A stretch of 64,000 nt of DNA. Origin: Rhizobium grahamii (lineage in GTDB: Bacteria; Pseudomonadota; Alphaproteobacteria; Rhizobiales; Rhizobiaceae). The stretch is taken from positions 1,798,001-1,862,000 of the forward strand of contig NZ_CP043498.1 in assembly GCF_009498215.1 (NCBI RefSeq), in the 5' to 3' direction. The notes under the pieces were generated by a model that worked only from the letters and a program-made list of their open reading frames with translations, did no database searches and was not told the DNA's origin. How positions within the stretch are numbered: the first letter of the stretch is position 1; the number at the start of each line of letters is the position of its first letter. Position numbers and translations under genes: made by a program. Shown here one piece after another: positions 33,638 through 41,706 of this stretch.

Positions 33638-34492
33638 GACCGACCCACTGCCCGGTGTCATCCCGTATGTCTTCTTGAAATGGCGATTGAAGTGGCTCTG
33701 ATCCGCAAAGCCGGTCGCTGCTGCGACATCCGCCAGCGTCTCTCCTGCACCTATCAAAAGACGCGCTTTCTGAAGCCGCCGCATCAGCAGGTAGCGGTGC
33801 GGACTGGTCGCAAAGGCCGCCCTGAAATGGCGGGAAAGCGTAAAGCGATCGAGCCCCGTCGCCTTCTCGAGTTCGACGGAACTGACCGCCCTGTCGAGGT
33901 TGTCCTCCAGATAGTCGCGCGCCTCACGCGCCCTCTGCCACGCGATCAGACCAAGCGAGCGCATCGGCAGGCGTCCATGCCCCGCGAGCATCGTGGCAAC
34001 ACGGGCCAGGAAGTCATCGACGAATAGCTCGTCAAGCTCGCGATCCAGCTCTGACAAGGCAGCCAGCAACGTGCCCGCCAGCGCCTCGTCATTGATGACG
34101 GGATCGGCGACGAACGGCAACGCGGCCTTTGCCGCATCCATGCACTCGATCAGCAGGGCCGGCTCCAGATAAAGCATGCGGTATTGAAGGCCGTCATCGG
34201 TACCCGCCCCACCATCGTGCTCTTCATCGGGATGCAAGACGATAACCTGTCCCGGAAGGCTGAACCGACGTTCGCCTCGATAGGAAAAGGTCTGGATGCC
34301 CTTGATCGTCACGCCAAGCGCATAGGTATCGTGACGATGCGGCTCGAAGGCATTGCCGTGAAACCGGGCTTCGATCCGCTCGATCCCCGGAAAGACGGGC
34401 GCAGTCGCGATCTCGTCCGCGCCGCCATCGATGCACAAACGTTCAAGACCCTGGAAGACGTGGTTGTTTACATCCTGGCTCAACGAGAACAC
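33597..34492 (-). CDS. AraC family transcriptional regulator, 3' frameshift
   Basis: An N-terminal cupin ligand domain (FHGNAFEPHRHDTYALGV, GQVIVLHPDEEHDG) and C-terminal double helix-turn-helix (SSVELEKATGLDRFTLSRHF; LADVAAATGFADQSHFNRHF) are intact. After KKTYGMTPG the frame runs on into antisense sequence. Inserting one base in the short G run (C on the plus strand, 33651-33653) gives the near-universal AraC ending TPGQW, then VGLRRDFPQAPIALR and a stop at 33597. The span is one base short of 299 codons. It starts with GTG 20 bases from a divergent DUF2000 gene, its probable target. Confidence 0.82.
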
Positions 34493-34512
34493 CTCGCACG
34501 AAAGAAACTGGC

Positions 34513-34920
34513 ATGTTCGATACCAAAATTGCGATTGTACTGCGAAACAATCTTGCGTCCTGGCAAAAGCTCAACGTCACCGCCTTCCTGATGAGCGGCG
34601 TGGCAGGACAAACGCCTGAGATCATCGGCGAACCCTACAAGGACCGAGCCGGCAACACCTACAACGCTCTCTCGATCCAGCCGATCATCGTCCTATCCGC
34701 AGACGAAGCGACCATCTCGACAATACACCGCCGCGCACTTGAGCGGGACGTGACCTCTTCGCTTTTCATCGAAGAGATGTTTTCGACCGGCCATGATGCC
34801 GCAAATCGCGCTGTCTTCGCCAACTACGGTCCCGAGGACGCCAAGGTGGTCGGGATCGCCATGAGAGCGGACAAGAAGATTGTCGACAAGATCACCAAGG
34901 GCGCAACGATGCACCAATAA
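34513..34920 (+). CDS. DUF2000 family protein
   Basis: 135 residues matching DUF2000: FDTKIAIVLRNNLASWQKLN at the start, SGVAGQTPEIIGEPY, QPIIVLSADEAT, and GIAMRADKKIVDKITKG at the end. The family has a fold like peptidyl-tRNA hydrolase 2 but no established activity. It is divergent from an AraC regulator with only 20 bases between the start codons, so both promoters overlap. Its stop codon overlaps the T-tail of the terminator that serves the convergent lipoprotein gene. Confidence 0.85.
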   Translation: MFDTKIAIVLRNNLASWQKLNVTAFLMSGVAGQTPEIIGEPYKDRAGNTYNALSIQPIIVLSADEATISTIHRRALERDVTSSLFIEEMFSTGHDAANRAVFANYGPEDAKVVGIAMRADKKIVDKITKGATMHQ

Positions 34921-34946
34921 AAAACGGCCGGGCGCAAGCCCGGCCG
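34919..34946 (-). terminator. Terminator of the OmpA-like lipoprotein gene
   Basis: CGGCCGGGC and GCCCGGCCG form a perfect 9-bp stem around GCAA. On the minus strand the stem is followed by TTTTTT, a standard intrinsic terminator. Confidence 0.85.
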
Positions 34947-34967
34947 CTTCAATCGAAGAGAGCTGGA

Positions 34968-35633
34968 TCAGCCCTGCGTGACAGGCGCGATCTGGATCTC
35001 GACGCGGCGGTTCTGCGCGCGTCCGGCTTCCGTCGCATTCGAAGCGACCGGCTGCGATGGGCCGAAGCCGACAGCCGAAACGCGGCGGGCGTCGATGCCC
35101 TGGCCGCCGAGATAACCCGCAACCGATTCCGCGCGACGCTGCGACAGATCCTGGTTGTGCTGCAGGCTGCCGGTCGAATCGGTATGGCCGTTGATGTCGA
35201 TCAGCGTGCGGTTGAACTTCCGCAGGACGATGGCGACCGAATTCAGGGTCGGGTAGAAGCCCGGCTTTACGGCGTCCTGGTCGACGTCGAAGGTGATGTT
35301 CGACGGCATGTTCAGGATGATGCTGTCGCCGCGACGCGTCACGGAGATGCCGGTGCCTTCAAGCTGCTGACGAAGCTCGGCTTCCTGCTGGTCCATGTAA
35401 TTACCGATCGCGCCACCCGCCAGAGCGCCGACGCCTGCGCCGATCAGAGCGGCATTGCGGCGTCCATGCGCGGAGCCGCCCACGGCAAGGCCGGCAAGTG
35501 CGCCGACACCAGCGCCAAGCATGGCACCGCCCGCCGTGTTCGACATCTTCTGCTCGCCCGTATACGGGTCGGTTGTGGTGCATGCACTAAGGTAAGCTGC
35601 GGCAACAGACAGAAGTATGATTTTCTTGATCAT
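34968..35633 (-). CDS. OmpA family lipoprotein
   Basis: About 221 residues. It has a lipoprotein signal peptide with lipobox LSAC (KKIILLSVAAAYLSAC), a glycine-rich region with paired zipper-like segments (GGAMLGAGVGALAGLAVGGS and IGAGVGALAGGAIGNYMDQQ), and a C-terminal OmpA peptidoglycan-binding domain (NGHTDSTGSLQHNQDLSQRR, then AESVAGYLGGQGIDARRV). It should be anchored in the outer membrane and bind peptidoglycan, like Pal or YiaD-type proteins. The ATG at 35633 is chosen for the signal peptide; the frame is open further up. A good terminator follows. Confidence 0.92.
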   Translation of the reverse strand: MIKKIILLSVAAAYLSACTTTDPYTGEQKMSNTAGGAMLGAGVGALAGLAVGGSAHGRRNAALIGAGVGALAGGAIGNYMDQQEAELRQQLEGTGISVTRRGDSIILNMPSNITFDVDQDAVKPGFYPTLNSVAIVLRKFNRTLIDINGHTDSTGSLQHNQDLSQRRAESVAGYLGGQGIDARRVSAVGFGPSQPVASNATEAGRAQNRRVEIQIAPVTQG

Positions 35634-35767
35634 GAGCAGGCGTATCTCCAGTTCGATGGTGATGCGAGCAGTATTAAGGAATGCGGCAACAAGATGAAGC
35701 GTCCGCACTCGATACTTAAATTTCGATCAATTGCACAGACCAGAAACCGTAAATGTCTGAAACGGTC

Positions 35768-35797
35768 AAAAATGAAGCCCGCACGAGGGCGGGCTTC
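35768..35797 (-). terminator. Terminator of the flagellin gene
   Basis: GAAGCCCGC and GCGGGCTTC form a perfect 9-bp stem around ACGAGG. On the minus strand it is followed by ATTTTTG, and it lies 23 bases after the flagellin stop. Confidence 0.82.
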
Positions 35798-35819
35798 CTG
35801 GCGCGCGATGGCGGTCGCG

Positions 35820-36815
35820 CTATAGATTCTGGAACAACTGACGGACTGTATCGTAGGTCGCGTTGGCGATGTTCAGCGATTGCATACCAAGCTGCTGCTG
35901 CGTCTGAAGCGCCTTGAGGCGGCTCGCCTGCTCCTCCATGTCGGCATCGATCATGCGGCTGATACCGCGAGAATAGGAATCCTCCATGCTCTGCGCGAAA
36001 TCGCTTTGAATGCTGATCCGCTTCTCCAGTGCGCCGAAGGCCGTTCCGACGGTTGTCATCTGGTTGAGCATCTTGTCGACGACGGTGACCATTTCCTTCA
36101 CCTGGTCGTCGGTGGTCGCGTTCGAGACACCGATCTCGACCTGGCTCCCCGAGGCACCTGCGCTCGACAGCATGACGTAGTTCTGCGAGGCCCCGACCTC
36201 GGTGGCGAAATGCTCTGATGTCAGCGCTCCGTAGTCGCCGGAACCACCGCTCCGGTCATCGATGAGGTAGCGAGCATCCGCCGATGTCGTGGAGTCGACC
36301 GGCGCCAGATCGACCTCGTAACTGAGCGTGCTGACCTCAACGCGCCCATCAGAATATCGGATGAAGGACGACGGGATTTCCCGCGGCTTGGTCGGGTCGT
36401 CGCCGTCGCTGAGCGTGACCCAGTTGTCGCCGTTGAAGCTCGCCGACTGCGCGACTGAGCGCAGTTGATCCTTCAACTGCGATATATCCGTATTGATCTT
36501 GTCCTTGTCGACACCCGATTCCGTGGCCGAGACAAGCTTGGCCTTGATCTGGCTGACGATATCGATGGCGCTGTCGACGGCATTGTAGGCGGTGCCCATC
36601 GTTGCAGCCGCCAGACCCAGCGCATCCCGGATGGCCGAATGCGCTTTCTGATCCGTCTTGAGTGTCGAACTGATCGCCCAATAGGCACCATTGTCAGACG
36701 CTTTTTCCACCCGGAGCCCGGTCGTGACCTGCCTCTGGGTCTTCGTCATGTCGCGACTGATGTCGCGCAATACATAAAGTGCGGCATCCACCGAGGTGCG
36801 CCGATAAATACTCAC
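35820..36815 (-). CDS. Flagellin
   Basis: About 331 residues. The conserved D0/D1 ends are present: VDAALYVLRDISRDMTKTQR and QVTTGLRVEKASDNGAYWAI at the N-terminus; LQTQQQLGMQSLNIANATYD and VRQLFQNL at the C-terminus. The variable middle is short, as in rhizobial complex-filament flagellins. It starts with GTG (SIYRRTSVDA). No other flagellar gene is in view, so it is a secondary flagellin outside the main motility cluster. A terminator follows directly, so it is a single-gene transcript. Single-letter assignment (FlaA-H) is not possible here. Confidence 0.92.
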   Translation of the reverse strand: MSIYRRTSVDAALYVLRDISRDMTKTQRQVTTGLRVEKASDNGAYWAISSTLKTDQKAHSAIRDALGLAAATMGTAYNAVDSAIDIVSQIKAKLVSATESGVDKDKINTDISQLKDQLRSVAQSASFNGDNWVTLSDGDDPTKPREIPSSFIRYSDGRVEVSTLSYEVDLAPVDSTTSADARYLIDDRSGGSGDYGALTSEHFATEVGASQNYVMLSSAGASGSQVEIGVSNATTDDQVKEMVTVVDKMLNQMTTVGTAFGALEKRISIQSDFAQSMEDSYSRGISRMIDADMEEQASRLKALQTQQQLGMQSLNIANATYDTVRQLFQNL

Positions 36816-36886
36816 GGGTACTGAACTCCGAACACAACAATACGCAACTGATACAAATGAACCTGTACCGCGGACGCTCATATCCG

Positions 36887-36919
36887 GGAGCGCCGAAACA
36901 AGGCGCTGAGCGGCGCTCC
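36887..36919. promoter_or_regulatory. Hairpin upstream of flagellin
   Basis: GGAGCGCCG and CGGCGCTCC form a perfect 9-bp stem with a 15-base loop. The loop contains a second GGCGCT that could pair with the same AGCGCC, so two exclusive folds are possible. It lies about 72 bases before the flagellin GTG, in the likely 5' untranslated region or between the efflux operon and flagellin. Confidence 0.4.
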
Positions 36920-37055
36920 GGAACGCTGGAGCACCTGTTGGTTTCTACCCGCTATGATTACTGTCTATGCTTAAGAAATACCTAAGGTTCAAAGATCGTT
37001 TAGCGATCCTGATGACCAATCGTAAACCATAAGGACGAGAGTGCCCGGCAGCGGC

Positions 37056-40000
37056 CTATTCCGCTGCCTCGAGCTGGCCATCCTCGCGTACCGACCGCGG
37101 ACGCGATGCGTGCTGCATCTCCTGATGCAGCTTGGCTTCTTCGTGCGCATGCGGCTTTGCGAAGCGGGCAATGAGCAGATAGGCGACCGGCGTGATGTAG
37201 AGCGTCACCAGCGTCGCAAAGCCAAGGCCGCCGACGATGACCCAGCCGAGCGCGATACGCGCCTCCGCGCCGGCTCCATGCGCAAAGACCAGCGGAACGC
37301 CGCCGAGGATCGTCGCGATCATCGTCATCATCACCGGCCGAAGACGCAATGCACACGCCTTCTCGATCGCCGTGCGAACATCCTCGCCGCGATCGCGCAG
37401 CTGATTGGCGAATTCGACGATCAAGATGCCATTCTTCGCCATCACGCCGACAAGCAGAACGAGACCGATCTGACTGTAGATGTTCAAGCTTGACCCGGTG
37501 ATGACAAGCGCGAAAACCGCGCAGGCGAGCCCGAGGGGCACTGTCGACATGATAATGATCGACGACAGGACGCTTTCGAACTGCGCGGCAAGAACAAGGA
37601 AAATGATGACGATGGCGAAACCGAAGGTCAGCGCCATGCCGCTCGAATTCTCCTCCAGCGTTGCCGCTTCGGCGAGAGGCACCAGACGAGCGCCTGCCGG
37701 CAGGACCGACTTCGAGATCTCGGTCGCCTCCTTCACGGCATCTCCAAGCGAGAGGCCATTCTTCAGGCCAGCCGTGATCGCCACCGACGCAAGCTGCTGC
37801 TCGCGGTTCAACTGCGGCGCCACCGAACTCTCGGTCAGCGACGCGATCACCGACATCGGAACGATCTTGCCGTCACCCGTCTTCAGGAAGACGTTTTCGA
37901 GATCCGTCGGATCATCCAATGGCCGGGTGTTCGAGGTGAGGAGCACCGGATAGGCTTCGCCCTTGACGAAAACGTCGACGACCGAACGCCCTTCCAGCAG
38001 TGACTGCATGGCGGTCGAAAGGCCGGTGATATCGATGCCGAGATCGGATGCCCGCTCGCGATCGATCGTGACCGAGACCTGCGCCTGCGTCGGCTCGTTC
38101 GTCAGCCGCGGCGTGTCATAGTGGCCGGTCGCGTCGAGAGCATGGACGAGCTGCGTGGCAGCTGCCGTCAGCGCCTCGTGGTCGTTGCCGACAAGCGCCA
38201 TCTGCAAGCCGTTGCCCGCACCGCGAATGCGCAGGCTGTTCGACTGGATCGCGTTGCCCCGCAGGGCCGGGACCTTTGCCGCGGCCTGATTGATGTCGGT
38301 GACGATCTCGGCCTGCGTGCGCTGGCGTTCGCCCCACGGCGCCAGCGTCAGCACCATGAAGCCGCTATTGACCTGTCCGCCCTGCCCAGAAATCGAAAAG
38401 ACGTTGCTGATATCGCCGCTGTCGACCAGCGGCTGAAGATACTCCTCGACCCGTTGCATCTTGTCGCGGGTGTATTCGAGGCTGGAGCCTTGCGGCGTCG
38501 TCAGGCGCATCATCACCAACGCGCGGTCTTCGTTCGGCGTCAACTCGCTGCGAACCGTCTGGAACGCAAGAACGGCCGCGCCGGCAAACAGGGCGGAAGC
38601 GACGATGACCACGAGCGGCGCACTCAAGCAGGCATGCAGCGACCAGCGGTACGTATCCGCGAACCACGTTCCGAAACGGCCGAGAACGCCGTGATCCTCA
38701 AGCATCTCCTTGGTCAAGATCCGCGACGCCAGCATCGGGCACAAGGTCAAGGCGACGATCGATGAGAGACCGACCGAGAACGCCAGCACGAAGCCGAATT
38801 CGCGGAAAAGCCCGCCCACCTGGCCAGGCAGGAAGGATAGCGGAATAAACACAGCCGCAAGCGTCGCAGTCGTCGCGATGACGGCAAAGAACACCTCACG
38901 CGTGCCGAGAACGGCAGCGGCGCGCGGCCCCATGCCCTCCGAGCGGCGGCGCACGATGTTTTCGAGAACGACGATCGCGTCGTCCACGACAAGACCCGTC
39001 GCCAGCACGATCGCGAGCAGCGTCAGGATGTTGATCGAAAAGCCGACGAGATAGACGGCCGCAAGCGTGCCGATGAGAGCGACCGGCATGCTGACAGCCG
39101 GAATGATCGTCGCGCGCCAGTCACGCAGGAAGAGGTAGATGACGCCGGTGACGATGACCGCAGCAAGGATCAGCGCCAGCACGACCTCGTGGATCGCGCC
39201 TTGAATGAAAACCGCATCGTCGCTGGTGATGGCGATCCGCGTCCCCTCGGGAAGCGTCTTCGAAAGCTCGGCGACGGCATCCTTGACGCCATTCGATATG
39301 TTCAGTGTGTTCGACTGCGCCTGCCGGATGATGCCGAGACCGATGCCGGGAACGCCGTTGGAGCGGAGCGCCGTCTGTCCGTCGCGCGGCCCGAGCGTCA
39401 CATTGGCCACGTCGCCAAGGCGCACTCGGTTCTGCAGGATCACATTGGAGAAATCCTCCGGCGTCTGCAGGCTTGCCATGGCGCGCACGACGATCGTTTG
39501 CGTCGGGCTCTTCAGCGAGCCGGCCGGCACATCGAGAGCAGCGCTCGAAAGCGCCTTGGTCAGATCACCAACTGTCAACCCGCGGCTGGCCAGCTCGCTC
39601 TGGTTGACGTCAACGCGGAAGACCTTTTCCTGATCGCCATAGGTCTCGACATCGGCAACGCCATCGACCGAAGCAAGGCGATCGATGACTTGGTTTTCGA
39701 CAAGAAGGGTCAGGTCGTCCATGTTAAGTTTGGACGAGGTGACGGCAAGGCGCATGATCGGCTGAGAATCGGAGTCCGCCTTGACGATCTGCGGCGCATC
39801 GGCCTCCTCAGGCAGACGATCGGCGATACGCCCGATCGCATCGCGCACGTCGTTCGCCGCCACAGCGAGATCGACCGCATCAGAGAATTCGAGCGTCACC
39901 CGGCTCTGGCCGAACTGAGAGCTCGACGAAATTGACTTGAGACCGCTGACGCGAGCCGCCGCCCCCTCGATAACCTTCGTCAGCTCCTGGTCGATCGTCT

Positions 40001-40211
40001 GCGGTGAGGCGCCGTCGAAGGTGGTGCGAACCGTCACGACCGGCCGGTCGACATCCGGCAGTTCGCGCACTTCGATCCCGGCGTAAGCCGCAAGGCCGGC
40101 AACGATCATCAGGGTATTGAAGACCAGTGCCAGAATCGGGCGCCGAACGAACAGCGCTGTAAAAGTCTGCTTGCCGGAACCCGGCTTGTCCTGCATCTCG
40201 ATCACGTTCAT
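37056..40211 (-). CDS. RND efflux transporter, inner-membrane subunit
   Basis: 1051 residues, typical AcrB/MexF-class HAE1 pump. After a first membrane helix (LALVFNTLMIVAGLAAYAGI) comes the porter domain; the proton-relay region in helix 4 includes LAIVLATGLVVDDAIVVLEN, and a second copy in the C-terminal half has LVLLVGVMAKNGILIVEFAN. The large periplasmic loops carry DVETYGDQEKVFRVDV and related funnel segments. The final ~30 residues are charged and cytoplasmic. It overlaps the adaptor gene by 4 bases (ATGA). No outer-membrane channel gene is adjacent, so the pump must borrow a TolC homologue. The substrate range is unknown. Confidence 0.93.
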   Translation of the reverse strand: MNVIEMQDKPGSGKQTFTALFVRRPILALVFNTLMIVAGLAAYAGIEVRELPDVDRPVVTVRTTFDGASPQTIDQELTKVIEGAAARVSGLKSISSSSQFGQSRVTLEFSDAVDLAVAANDVRDAIGRIADRLPEEADAPQIVKADSDSQPIMRLAVTSSKLNMDDLTLLVENQVIDRLASVDGVADVETYGDQEKVFRVDVNQSELASRGLTVGDLTKALSSAALDVPAGSLKSPTQTIVVRAMASLQTPEDFSNVILQNRVRLGDVANVTLGPRDGQTALRSNGVPGIGLGIIRQAQSNTLNISNGVKDAVAELSKTLPEGTRIAITSDDAVFIQGAIHEVVLALILAAVIVTGVIYLFLRDWRATIIPAVSMPVALIGTLAAVYLVGFSINILTLLAIVLATGLVVDDAIVVLENIVRRRSEGMGPRAAAVLGTREVFFAVIATTATLAAVFIPLSFLPGQVGGLFREFGFVLAFSVGLSSIVALTLCPMLASRILTKEMLEDHGVLGRFGTWFADTYRWSLHACLSAPLVVIVASALFAGAAVLAFQTVRSELTPNEDRALVMMRLTTPQGSSLEYTRDKMQRVEEYLQPLVDSGDISNVFSISGQGGQVNSGFMVLTLAPWGERQRTQAEIVTDINQAAAKVPALRGNAIQSNSLRIRGAGNGLQMALVGNDHEALTAAATQLVHALDATGHYDTPRLTNEPTQAQVSVTIDRERASDLGIDITGLSTAMQSLLEGRSVVDVFVKGEAYPVLLTSNTRPLDDPTDLENVFLKTGDGKIVPMSVIASLTESSVAPQLNREQQLASVAITAGLKNGLSLGDAVKEATEISKSVLPAGARLVPLAEAATLEENSSGMALTFGFAIVIIFLVLAAQFESVLSSIIIMSTVPLGLACAVFALVITGSSLNIYSQIGLVLLVGVMAKNGILIVEFANQLRDRGEDVRTAIEKACALRLRPVMMTMIATILGGVPLVFAHGAGAEARIALGWVIVGGLGFATLVTLYITPVAYLLIARFAKPHAHEEAKLHQEMQHASRPRSVREDGQLEAAE

Positions 40212-41374
40212 TGCGTGGCAGGCTCCGAGTTCGACGCAACTTCGTTGGCGACCCGCACCGCGCCACCTTCGCGAACGCGCTGGAGGCCTTCGGTAACGAT
40301 CGCGTCTCCGTCCTTCAGGTCGGCCTTGACGAGAATGTAGTCGGGGTTGCGCTGCACGATGCTAACGCGCACCTTGCCGGACTTGCCATCGACGACCTGC
40401 CACACAAACGCGCCCTGCGAATCCCATTGCACCGAGAGCGGATCGACCGCCGGATACTGGTCGCCGCCAAACTTCATGCCGACATTGAAGGACATGCCTG
40501 CTCGCAGTTCGTCGGAGGCATTGTCGATGCGGGCCCGCACGCGCATGGTCCGGCTGGCGGCATCGACACGGTTGTCGATCGCCTCGACCGCGCCTGAGAA
40601 AACGCGCCCGGGCCGGGCAACCGACGTTGCCTCGACCGGCTGGCCGACCGTGATCGTGTTGGCGAAACGCTCCGGCACCCAGTAATCGACCAGAATTTCC
40701 GTCCTGTCGTCGAGCGTCGCAACCGGCGTCGTCGTCGAAACATTGTCGCCGACGTTGACCGGGATGATACCGACGATTCCGTCGATCGGCGCAACGATGC
40801 TGCGGCGCTCGAGATTGAGTTCGGCCGCCTGCAGCTGCAGGCGTGCGCCCTGCTCCGCAATTTCGGCATCGAACACATCCATGCGCGACACGCTGGATTT
40901 GATGTTGTGATAGAGGCTGGATTTCTCGACGGCGCTCTTCAGGACGACATCGGCCTGGCCGCGTGCGATCACCTGCTCTTCGCTGTCGAGCTTTGCCAGC
41001 ACCTGCCCCTTGGTGATCTTGTCGCCCGACTTGATCATGATCTCGCGGATAGTGCCGCTTGCCTGTGGCATGACCACGACGGAGCGAATCGCGTCTCCGG
41101 TGCCGATCGCACTCAGGCGATCATTGACGACACCACGAACGACGGCCTGGGTGACCACGAGAACGGGCGCATTGGCTCCGCCGCCACGGCGTCTTGCCTG
41201 CCCGTCCTGACCGCCGGCCTTCTGCGGCGCGGCCTCTTCCGAAGCCAGTTTGGAAGCTTCCGGGAAGCCCGCCTTGCGAAGCGTCTCGCCCGCTCCCGGC
41301 ACAAAGAACATCCATCCGGCAAAGCCGGCTGCGATGACGACAAGACAGATCAGAAACTGCTTCCAAAACGGCAT
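40208..41374 (-). CDS. RND periplasmic adaptor (membrane fusion protein)
   Basis: 388 residues. One N-terminal membrane anchor (FLICLVVIAAGFAGWMFFV) precedes the lipoyl and hairpin region (MPQASGTIREIMIKSGDKIT, then KGQVLAKLDSEEQVIARGQA), the second lipoyl half (SIVAPIDGIVGIIPVNVGDN), and beta-barrel segments (VGQPVEATSVARPGRVFSGA). It links the RND pump to an outer-membrane channel. The short coiled-coil hairpin contains a single heptad stretch. It is first in the operon, and two palindromes lie upstream of its start. Confidence 0.93.
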   Translation of the reverse strand: MPFWKQFLICLVVIAAGFAGWMFFVPGAGETLRKAGFPEASKLASEEAAPQKAGGQDGQARRRGGGANAPVLVVTQAVVRGVVNDRLSAIGTGDAIRSVVVMPQASGTIREIMIKSGDKITKGQVLAKLDSEEQVIARGQADVVLKSAVEKSSLYHNIKSSVSRMDVFDAEIAEQGARLQLQAAELNLERRSIVAPIDGIVGIIPVNVGDNVSTTTPVATLDDRTEILVDYWVPERFANTITVGQPVEATSVARPGRVFSGAVEAIDNRVDAASRTMRVRARIDNASDELRAGMSFNVGMKFGGDQYPAVDPLSVQWDSQGAFVWQVVDGKSGKVRVSIVQRNPDYILVKADLKDGDAIVTEGLQRVREGGAVRVANEVASNSEPATQ

Positions 41375-41453
41375 TCACGTCTCCAGAGGGACTCGAGGCT
41401 GGTCCAGGGTCAATCGAAAGAGGCGTCCGCGGGACAAAGTGCCGCGTATCTGC

Positions 41454-41465
41454 GACAATATTGTC
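41454..41465. promoter_or_regulatory. 12-bp palindrome upstream of the efflux operon
   Basis: GACAATATTGTC is a perfect palindrome 80 bases upstream of the adaptor start codon. It is AT-centred and well placed for an operator of a local or global repressor. Confidence 0.5.
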
Positions 41466-41496
41466 TCTTTGCTGGTCAGCGGCAAGCGAATTGCCC

Positions 41497-41520
41497 TGAT
41501 ATTACAGAATTGTAATATCA
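41497..41520. promoter_or_regulatory. 24-bp inverted repeat, TetR-like operator candidate
   Basis: TGATATTACA and TGTAATATCA are perfect 10-bp arms separated by GAAT. The size and geometry match operators of TetR-type repressors of efflux pumps. No regulator gene lies beside the pump, so the binding protein would be encoded elsewhere. Confidence 0.6.
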
Positions 41521-41706
41521 ACACTAAGTGACCGGCAGCCCCCGCGCGAAGCCACGAAAGGTTCGCCGCCACACAGATCGGATACAGTCTGCAATTGCAA
41601 ACCTGCGCTGACCTTGCCGACAACAGGCTGAGGATAGCGCCCGCGCGTGAATGAAAGCAGAACATCTTTTCTGGTCTTTCGATCCCGAATCACTACATTA
41701 CGCGCC

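Larger units (their letters stand above)
41375..41706. other. Regulatory region between efflux operon and uvrD
   Basis: A 332-base divergent intergenic region. It contains two perfect palindromes, listed separately, and otherwise no gene that I can support. Promoters for both the efflux operon and uvrD are expected here. Confidence 0.55.
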
